Positions 55,316 through 64,000 of a DNA stretch of 64,000 bases are shown piece after piece. Source of the stretch: Plumapathes pennacea. Taxonomy: Eukaryota > Cnidaria > Anthozoa > Antipatharia > Myriopathidae. The translations under genes and the position numbers were made by a program. The number at the start of each line of letters is the position of its first letter. Position 1 is the first letter of the stretch. Location: positions 749,501-813,500 of the forward strand of contig OZ038467.1 in assembly GCA_964036295.1 (NCBI GenBank), given 5' to 3'. The notes beneath the pieces were generated by a model. The model searched no databases. It was not told the origin of the DNA and saw only the letters and a program-made list of their open reading frames with translations.

Positions 55316-58300
55316 ATGGCGGCCGGGAACGGTGGCTTTGTCTGCCAGTGTTTCTTCACTCACAATATTTTCTTGAAGGACTATGCAACCCACGTTGTAT
55401 TTGAAGACCACCAACAATTCGTCCGTGGCTACAGAACAGTAAGTGTGTGTTTTCCTCAATACTTTCAGCAACGAATTGATCTTATAGTACTCTATGTAAT
55501 ACTGTGCTCAAGTCCCACGTCAAATTTATAGGCATGTGGAGTTTCTAGAAGGACTACGTTATTCACACAGAAACTTGATTCTCGAAAACTTTCTCTAACA
55601 CATTGTTTATGCACCTTATGATTGACAGTTAGATAAAAGGGTCAAATGGCGAGGAATGGAGCCTATTAAATATTTTATACTAACTTGCTATAAAATAAAG
55701 CAGCTGATGTGAAATGTCCGACCTAATTGTGCTTATGATATCCAGTGATTCTACAGAAGCAGCAGGATCCTGCCTGTTAGTCAGATTACTGGTTTTCCAC
55801 TTGCACCAACAAGGGGCTAATTAACATTAATTCAGCTTAAACCACCTTCACGGCATTTAAATTGTGGTCAAACTTTCTCGTTATGAGTGGGTACACATTA
55901 TGACACCTTTCATAGATGCATACCAATGTCTACAAATTTTCAGGTTCGAGATCGACAGGTCTGCATGTGTTTGCACCTGGGCAAGGGATAGAGTTCTCTG
56001 GGGGTGGTGCTGAAATTGCCAATGAAAAAATACATTTTTGTAGCTATTTTATGTCATAAACTATTGTATGAGGCCTCTTGTATGCCCATCATCCGTATCA
56101 TGACACTGCAGGTCAATAATTCTTGTGTTCCAGTGCTTATTTAATGAGTATTTTTACACAGTATGTGCATGTTGACTGCACAATTTACTTTGGACTTTGA
56201 TTTTCAACAGATTCTTCAAACCAGAGGATGTAAGAGTGATGATCAGTTAGATGAGGTCCTTTTCATGGTAAATCAATCACTTAATTATTACTTGTTCACT
56301 TGTCAAAAACTGGAGTGGATTGAAGTTTTGAGTTCGTTTGTTAATCAGGGCCAATGAATGATTGTCTGCAATTACTTTATTGAAGGACTCACTCTCATTT
56401 TCCATGTATCTATCTAAATTAGCCACTTAACACATTAATGTGCAGTTCATGAGGCCAAGATACTTTGGCCACCTGATAATGAAACCCCTTGGGCAGATTG
56501 GAGAAGGTTCCCTTGGTCATGTAATAATCCAATATTATATCTAGAAACAAAATCAAGCTCAGCAGAGTCAGATTTACTTGACAGACACTCATTTATATGG
56601 GCACCAGAAGTACTATATTTTGCAAGTGCACATGATTGTGGAAGTGGCTTACCACCATTGAGGTGCTGCAACTGTGACCTTAGAAATCTACTTTTTATTA
56701 CTAACAACTTTTGTTCATTGCCATAACATTAACCCTTTCACTCCCAAGAGTTATCAACTTCAATTTTCTCTTTTCAGTCTTCCACCATACAGTATGGAGA
56801 ATTTGTCATTTGATACCTTGCTAAAACAACAGCTGCTTAAAGCATTAATTCTCTTTTCATCACTCATACATTTTCTTATTTTATGGTTGGGAGAATTTGT
56901 ATTTTAATCTTGGGATTGAAAGGGTTAAAAGTTTAAAAAGTGGTAGTTATGTTTTGACTTAACCAAGATGGACATGCTCCTTGGGTCATGGAACCACTAT
57001 TCTACATAAAAGATAACAGTAAAAAGTGCTAGAGATGAAGTTAGCTTGTACCATGTCATTAAATCACACCTGTGACTACAGATAAAAAGTGAGGTGAACA
57101 GAAGAAAAGGACTGGGGGCAGAGTCTGTGAGGAGACAAGAAACCATAAAACAGCATTACAAACCACTACATCCACATCTGTACACTCTACAGGTACAGTA
57201 TGTCAAGTGTTCAGGAGGATTACAATCTTTTTGTTTCTTGTTCATCTTTTTTATATCATCATTCTATACAACAGCATTACAAACCACTACATCCACATCT
57301 GTACACTCTACAGGTACAGTATGTCAAGTGTTCAGGAGGATTACAATCTTTTTGTTCTTCTTTAATCTCCTCAGGGCTCTAAATGTGGACACTAGATTTT
57401 TCTTGATTTCAGGAAACCTTTTTATCGGATAGATTCTTACAAGTTGTGCAATATGCCAGAAGTGACAGGGCTAGTGTATCTGGGCTTCTTTCCCTCATAG
57501 AACAATCTAGTGGTAAGTTGGTCATTGGAACTCTGTTTCTCTTTCGACATTAGACTAGAAACTAGTAGGCCGGTGGATTACAGGGAACTCTTAGAGAGAT
57601 ACTCTTTTCAGTGTTGTAGCCGCTCTTTCACAGATGTCTTTTTTTTTTCTTTTTTCTTTTTATGCTTGCCATGTGGCTCATTGTCAATTTATAGTTTTAA
57701 AAGAAAATTGAGCAGTACAGTTAAAGTTGAAGAAAAGGGACATTCTACAGTTATCCTGTTGGGCACCAAACAAGCGCTTTTGCTAACCCAACGTTAAGTT
57801 TTCCTTGTCCCAGCGTCAGGCCAGCGGATTTTTCCAGCCCTGAACAAGTGTGAAACACAGACTACACTGTCCTGATTCTACATATTTATCTCTGCTGGAG
57901 ACAAATGTGCCAAAGTCAATGTTGACGGCATGTAGGAAAAAAACTACAAAACAAGACAAAAATCTGTCACTCAATTTCAGCAGCATATGAAAGGCCTTAT
58001 GAGAAGGGGAAAATGTCATGCTTCAGTGTGCTCTTTGTTTCAAGCTACCAGAAATATATTTTCACGATCAATGCACGAGCGTCAAAACTTTAAGGGATTG
58101 AGCTGGAATCCTGGCTAAAAGTATGTGGGACACTCTGAAAAAATGCTATTTTTCAACATTACTCTCTTTTTAACAATGAAAGCGGCTCCTTTTCCAAAAG
58201 TTAACCCTCCCCCTCCCCCCCCCCCCCCCCCCCCCATACAATGTTGCATAAAGGGAGTGCACTTTGAGCATACTCAGTCAACATTGTCAGGGGGGGAGGG

Positions 58301-60165
58301 GGCAGGAAGAGGGAAAGTGTCATAATTTTTAGATAAAAAACAAAGTGTCCCACGACTTTTGGCCAGGATTGTAGTTGTAAAGAATACCTCCCCACTTAGT
58401 ATGCTGTATTTAGTCCAGACAGACAACGAAAATGCTATGGAGGCTTTTTCCTCTGCAAAGGCTCTCTAAGGAGGGGACAGGGTGAAAATGGCAGAAAGAG
58501 GGTACGCGGAGGATGACGGGAAGAAGGAAAGAGCGTTGCGGGAGCACAATCTCCCGCGCGCTTGATTTTCTCTCTCCCAGGACTCCGCGTGCCCGTTGAT
58601 CCTGTAAGAACTACTGCTTGATAAAAACTACTGCTTGTTCTGTGAACGTTTCAAGCGATAGCTCTTCGTTGGTGCAGAAAATAAATGCTGATCGGTCTTA
58701 CTATTTCTTTGTTTTCTCTACAGCGAGTCAAGTGTATTCCTTCGAGGTTTTCACTCCAGAGTTCTGCAAAGAATTTGTAGAAGAGATTTGTCATTTTGAG
58801 TCATCTGATGTTCCAAAGGGACGACCAAACACCATGAACAACTATGGGGTAAGATTACAGTTTAATGCAAATCAAATTCATTTTCACAACAAAAGTCTCG
58901 CATTAGGCCTTGGTTTTAAACAGAGGCACCAGGCATCTCGGCAATGGCCTATTAGCTTCAACTTAGAATTTTCTTCTCTCTGTCTCTTAGGTTCTACTGA
59001 ATGAACTCGGTTTTGATGGCAATTTTTTCGACCCCCTCAGGACTGACTATCTGATCCCCATAACAAAACTACTCTACCCGGAGTGGGGTGGGGATGCGTT
59101 GGACTCTCATAAAGCGTTCATAGTGCAATACAAGATCGGAGAAGATGTGGACCTCAGCTATCACTATGACAACGCCGAGGTGACGTTGAACGTTTCTCTT
59201 GGGAGTACGTTTACCGGGGGAACGCTGTACTTTGGTGGCTTGAAGCAGGTTTGTTGCTGCCATATTTTGTGCTCGAAAAACTCTCACATGTTGTGTTCCT
59301 GCTGCCCATTCTTATAAAGTACTGTAGCGTACAATTTAAACCATCAGATCATATCAAACCTTGTCATAAAATTTCCCTGGCCGAACGCGCGTTCCTATTG
59401 GTTGAAACCATACCGATCACAGTGAATGGCTATATTATAAAATGAATATAGCCTGGTAGCGACAGAATGGGCAAGAGTAGGAAGAAAGAACTAAATGATG
59501 ATTGGTAGGTCAACATTTCAATGGGTTAGTCGCCGAAAACTGGATGTCTTAATCAAGTGCATGTGGAACTGTATCCACGTGATCAAGTAGCTGCGATCTT
59601 CACCAAAGTTGCTCCCATCAGCACGTAGGGCAGTGTTGAGTCTGGCTCAGTTATGATTTTTAAGATTTCCTCGTATTTTTGACAAAGAGGAAACTATAAG
59701 ACAGTAAGCGCGTTATATTGCTCCGACAAATAAACCTGTTTGTCTACTAACTCCTCACTTTTCCGTACTCGAAAAGCCGTAGCGTTTATCGTTACGCCAG
59801 TCTGTTTCTCCTTTTGCTTTTTTTAGTAATTTTTCGTCCAGAATTTTAGCAAGACTGAATCGTTTCAGCAACGTTTCCGCTTGACCGGCTCTCTATTTCT
59901 CTCTTAGGAGTCTCTAGCCAAAGGGGAATGTGTTGAATTTGAACACACTCCAACTTATGGCGTCCTACACAGAGGGCAGCACATGCACGGCGCCTTGCCG
60001 ATACAAAGTGGCCACAGGTGCAACCTCATCATCTGGATGAGATCGTCAAAAATCCGAAATGAACTTTGTCCCATGTGCGGCCAACCTCCGAGGCTGGTTT
60101 CCACCCAGGGGTGTGGGGACGGGTTTACAAGTGGAGAAACTGTTGCTTTCTGTGCCACACTATGA
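55316..60165 (+). CDS. OGFOD2: OGFOD2-like 2-oxoglutarate/Fe(II) dioxygenase, copy b
   Basis: Seven exons of exactly the same lengths as copy a: 55316-55438, 56211-56267, 57082-57192, 57413-57512, 58724-58848, 58991-59248, 59908-60165; 343 residues. Fe(II) ligands H230, D232, H285 and 2-oxoglutarate R295 are conserved. The differences noted by eye are few: Gly for Arg at residue 7, Asp for His at 191, and four in the last exon (Ala for Asp and Gly for Ala in ESLAKGECVE, Thr for Ile in FEHTPTYG, Phe for Leu near the end). Both copies therefore look functional. Its upstream region has lost about 300 bp close to the start codon, so expression may differ. Confidence 0.93.
56731..56926. mobile_element. 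MITE (AACCCTTTCA termini) in OGFOD2-b intron 2
   Basis: Orthologous to 13871-14077; slightly shorter through a small internal deletion. Confidence 0.75.
57150..57362. repeat. Tandem partial duplication of OGFOD2-b exon 3 and donor
   Basis: Same 121-bp offset as in copy a (57150 and 57271). Here both copies read CATCCACATCTGTACACTC, so they are more alike than in copy a. Confidence 0.9.
58104..58373. mobile_element. MITE (TGGAATCCTGGC termini) in OGFOD2-b intron 4
   Basis: Orthologous to 15274-15544, with a longer poly-C run. Confidence 0.7.
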
Positions 60166-60889
60166 TCAGTGACGTTGAGCTGATAACAAGCTTTGTCTGC
60201 TTAAGCTAGCGAATTGAACTGTGAACACTCGTACAACTCGGTCGCCTTGTTGGGTCAAAATTGAAAGACACTGTGAGCTTTACAGTTGTTGTAAGTCGAG
60301 AGTGTTACTATACTACTTTACCATTACGTTTACGGAACTATGTAAGGCATGAGATGATCTCACTTCCACTCTGTCTGTACAGTCTGATATTTTAACTGCG
60401 AGAAGCGGGAAGGGAGGACACAACGGTAATTCATCTTTGTCAGCCATATTTTTAGCGGAGCGAGTTGCTAATGGTGTCCGTTGATGAATGGAAGGGCGGT
60501 CTGATCGTGCTTCTGCGACCTTTGAAAATAGGTGTCAAGCTGAAAATGTCTCACTTCCGTAGAAGTGAATTTCTGGGCAGCTACTACATCCCGCGTAAAC
60601 TCTCTTATAACCTGTAAGATATACTTATTTACCAAAAGCTTGTCTTAGTTATTTGACGACGACAGGGGAATATAACTAAACATATAGCACTTTACTTGAT
60701 TTTATACCATATTGTCTCCTGGAACCGCCCCAGGTCTTCATCATTATTTTGGCAGATCTTAAGCCTGGTTTATACGTCGCACAATTGTCAAATTTAATTC
60801 ATGTTAACTTCGTCGATTAGACATTTAATTCCATGTATTATTCCTCTTTTATTCTCAATGCTATCGGTTATTTGATGCATTTCATTCGA

Positions 60890-62140
60890 TGCGTTCAGAT
60901 ACTGCAACGCCTACTAAATCGAACACGCATTTCAGACGTTGTATATCCGAGTGGTCATGATGGATAATGCGCGTTAGACTAATTGTCAACGAGCAAGCCG
61001 AGCGAAGACGGTCGGCTTGCGAGGTGGCCAGCGTAATGCCACGCGAAGTATTGCAGCAGGCAGAAATTTTTTTGGTCGAGCTGCTAAAAGTGTAATGTAA
61101 GGTGTAGATTCCCTGGAGACTTTGGTAGGGGCCAATTATGAGACAGAAAATATTAGAGCCAACAGAGCCAATGAAAAGAGATGTTGATTTATGGTGTGAC
61201 CGTTCTTAGCCAATCAGGAGGGAGTTTTTTGCACGAGGTTAACACATGCACTCACTAGCATCTGTCGTCGAGTTCTTTTTCTCTCGTTGGCACTTAGCGA
61301 AAGCTATAACTAGTTTAATTCTGTATACGAATTTAGTTCGATTTTTACGTCGCCGTACCGTCAAATTTAATTAAATTCGTCTAAATCGGCTGTAGCTGCG
61401 CGATAAAACCTCGCAGTTATTTCTATAATCCGATTCACACAACGCATCAGGCAATACTGTAAAAGAAGAACCACTGGCTACGCCTTTGTTGTTGAAATAG
61501 ACTCCAGAACATTTTCATTGAGCCAACGAAACTGTAAATTTGTTTACTGAAATTCACCCAATGGATTTAGAGATGCAATTTAATTATGCATCGATCAATT
61601 CCAGCTGTTACCATCCACCCCCCGGTATACCCCGGGGATTTGTCAAGTCCTATGTCCCGGGGGGTGGGGCATTTGTACATCAACGTGTTGCCCCGGGGGC
61701 GGGGGCGGGGAATGGTTGATCGTAAAAATCCAAGATGGCCGCAAAGAGAGAGCTCGTCTAAATCAGTCCGCACTTCTACCGACTAGAGTATTTGCAGAAA
61801 CGAAAAATATATTTCAAAGTGAAGAGGTGTAACTCAAAATGGACATAAAACCGACACGGCATAGTGTTCGAACTCCAAGGCAAGTCATCACTTTGACAAC
61901 CGATTGTAAACGCGGCCAGATTCCCGGCGGGGAATTTGTAATTTTTGGTGGCCCGGGGACGGGGAATTTGTAGACCCACGAATTTTTTTTACAAATCCCC
62001 GGGGGGGATGATGGTAACAGCTGGAATTGATCGATGCATTACTTGCGTGGTCGTTTCTTGGAAATTCCGTAAAGGTAGGTGCGGTTTGACTTTTTTTCAC
62101 CATGGAAAACATCTTAGGGTACGTATATAAGCCAGTCTTT
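60890..62140 (+). pseudogene. Third, truncated copy of TRP intron 1
   Basis: TTTCATTCGATGCGTT and CATTTCAGACGTTGTAT onward match TRP-1 from about 19507; TACGTATATAAGCCAGTCTT near 62130 matches about 19972 and 40291. The part holding exon 1 (MFGASTS...) is missing and no later exon follows within the window. Interrupted by an unrelated segment (about 60986-61346) and a MITE. Confidence 0.7.
61587..62038. mobile_element. MITE with 29-bp perfect TIRs and TTA target duplication
   Basis: TGCATCGATCAATTCCAGCT at left is repeated inverted at 62010-62038. TTA flanks both ends, and the TRP-1 and TRP-2 copies have the uninterrupted site (TTTAATTACCTGC at about 19880). The interior is GC-rich with CCCCGGGG blocks. 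PIF/Harbinger-like by target site. Confidence 0.9.
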
Positions 62141-62642
62141 ATTACGTATACTAGAAATACGATAATCGCAGATATCCCCTCGCTCTGTAGTGGGTTTTCG
62201 GAAAGCGGGATTCTTGTTTATTTTCCGTTCGGAGATTATTTGAATTTTTTTGCAAACCACGGCTGTGTAGCAACGTCACCAGTCGGCCGCTAAAAAAATC
62301 TTTGTCGCACGGCAGTCTCGGTTTAGTTCAGACAACGTGCACAGTCTGTAATTTTCGTAGACACTAGCTGAACTCCAAAATTCGCTGAAACAATATTTAC
62401 ACGCAACTACACAATACTCCCGAGGCTTGAAAGCCAAGCAAAGTCGATCTTGGACACCGAAGTTTTTATGAATTTCAAGAAAAGCCGCGATTTTCCAGCC
62501 AACGTTTTATCCTAACCACTTACGTGTATGTTTTTTAATTTATTTAATTTAATTTAATTTATTTATTTTTTAACTTTATCAATTTAGTACGCTTCTTCGA
62601 GTGTAACAAATTTAGAACCGTCAAAGCGAGTCGCTTGTTTAC

Positions 62643-63215
62643 GGGCGTTGCGAAGCAGCGAAACAGTTTCAAAATTTTAAATTTTAAAAAGAAAGGCAAA
62701 ACAACATAAACCAGAAATCGAGAATGGCGGAGAATGAGAACGCCTCGAGCACCAACATGGATCCAACTATAAACGCGCGTAGCTTGTTCAAGCTGTTATG
62801 TCCCACAGATTCGAAGCGAACTTACTTGGTCAGACGGAGGGCTAAAACACCTTCGTGGCGCTATTAGCTTTTCCACATCACATAACATCAAACTGTTAAG
62901 CCTGGTTCACACTAACGTCGCTGTGGCATATCTTCTTTTGGTGTTGATATGCATCATGCAGTATGATCTCAATTAATTGATGTGGAAAAGCTAATAGCGC
63001 CACGAAGGTGTTTTAGCCCTCCGTCTGACCAAGTAAGTTCGCTTCGAATCTGTGGGACATAACAACTTGAAAAACCGACGTGCGTTTATAGTTGGATCCA
63101 TGTTGGTGCTCGAGGCGTTCTTATTCTCCGCCATTCTCGATTTCTGGTTTATGTTGTTTTGCCTTTCTTTTTAAAATTTAAAATTTTGAAACTGTTTCGC
63201 TGTTTAGCAACGCCC
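62643..63215. repeat. Foldback with 238-bp arms
   Basis: Left arm 62643-62880 and right arm 62978-63215 are reverse complements of equal length with a few mismatches, around a 97-bp spacer. No open frame of note. Confidence 0.9.
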
Positions 63216-63338
63216 CTTGTTTACACGCTTTCGAAGTTTCGGAACCGTGTGAATTTTAAATTCAATTTTGAACACAACAACTTTTCAAACCGCGTTTGAT
63301 GATTTTAAAATCTTTGACAGAAAAAAGAAATCAAGTCT

Positions 63339-63425
63339 CTAAATAATACAAGGTCCGATTGTATTGAGCGAGCAAACCCGGTCACTAAATAATACAAGGT
63401 CCGATTGTGTTGAGCGAGCAAATTT
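63339..63425. repeat. 45-bp direct repeat, two units
   Basis: CTAAATAATACAAGGTCCGA then TTGAGCGAGCAAA occurs twice with a 45-bp period. Confidence 0.9.
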
Positions 63426-63924
63426 GGCCACCCATAGACAATAATATACAATAGAATGTAATTGTTTAATTTGGAAAGCAGTGGCCCCTGGCCGGGTATT
63501 TTCTACTTTTAATAGCCTTCAGAAAACAAAAGCACTTCAACCCGGTTACATTTCATCCTTAATACAGTGTGCCAACAAACACTGCGAGAAAACTTCACAG
63601 CATGTGTCAGACTGTCAGCGAAATTTATATGCAAATATGGATTCGGATGACACAATCTTGCACGAAGGCACTCTGAAATAGCTTTGAAAACTAGCGAAAA
63701 GATCACAATATAATCCTACTTGGTCTTCATCACAGTTCCCGGGGCATCAAACGGCAAAATATACGGCAATTGTTGAAATACCATATGATAACACTACTTT
63801 AAAATAGCATACGCGTACTGTACGTTAATTGCTTGGGGCGTAGCCCCGACGAGCTTAGTTCTGCACTCCGTGTCTTCTTCATCATATTATTGCTTGTGGA
63901 TACACAAGCTTTAAAATGCAGCGT

Positions 63925-63955
<31 letters not shown>

Positions 63956-64000
63956 TTGTTATTTTTCTGGGTTGCGAATCAGCACACGGTGATTGGTTCG

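Larger units (their letters stand above)
54332..60630. repeat. Duplicated block A' (OGFOD2-b with flanks)
   Basis: Second copy of 11166-17860, same orientation. It begins about 35 bp after the end of the TRP-2 terminal similarity, so the join is sharp. About 0.4 kb shorter, mainly through deletions upstream of the gene and the contracted VNTR. Confidence 0.9.
60166..64000. other. Repeat-rich region after OGFOD2-b
   Basis: OGFOD2-b 3' flank to about 60630, then a TRP intron-1 remnant (about 60890-62140), then dispersed repeats and a foldback. No coding gene recognised; open frames at 61567-61773, 63481-63681 and others lie in repeats. It ends with poly-T at 63928-63957. Confidence 0.5.

Overview
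The window is eukaryotic nuclear DNA. Genes are split by GT-AG introns, there are no bacterial operons, and TIR elements, a tRNA-derived SINE, decayed LINEs and microsatellites are dense. Gene content (metazoan RAD9, tetraspanin, OGFOD2, TRP channels) and element style suggest a cnidarian, most likely a stony coral. That taxon is an inference, not something shown directly.

Layout. (1) 1-3986 (+): C-terminal half of the checkpoint clamp gene RAD9. (2) 5764-6588 (-): intronless tetraspanin. (3) 7215-8870 (-): three-exon ChaN/DUF399 (Tiki superfamily) protein. (4) 9359-10798 (-): secreted LamG-domain protein. (5) 11.2-60.6 kb: a duplicated locus in the order OGFOD2-a, TRP-1, TRP-2, OGFOD2-b, followed by a remnant of TRP intron 1 (about 60.9-62.1 kb). 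(6) 62.1-64 kb: repeat-rich, with a 238-bp-arm foldback.

The most interesting content is the pair of TRP genes (877 and 874 aa as reconstructed by hand from splice sites, with every exon junction in phase). Each predicts a TRPC-like six-helix channel without recognisable ankyrin repeats, followed by a charged linker and a C-terminal SPRY domain. The pore is nearly identical between the two copies, while the cytosolic N-terminus and extreme C-terminus have diverged. Both OGFOD2 copies are intact and almost identical.

Because the locus is duplicated, each copy serves as the empty site for insertions in the other. This gives clean target-site evidence for several elements: an 832-bp TIR element with an 11-bp direct repeat, a TA-flanked Tigger-like element, a 228-bp MITE with a CCTGG repeat, a TTA-flanked MITE, a SINE, and a LINE sitting in a trinucleotide array. 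No CRISPR, operon, prokaryotic promoter or functional rRNA/tRNA gene was seen. All exon models are manual reads of splice consensus and homology recalled from family knowledge; no alignment program was run.
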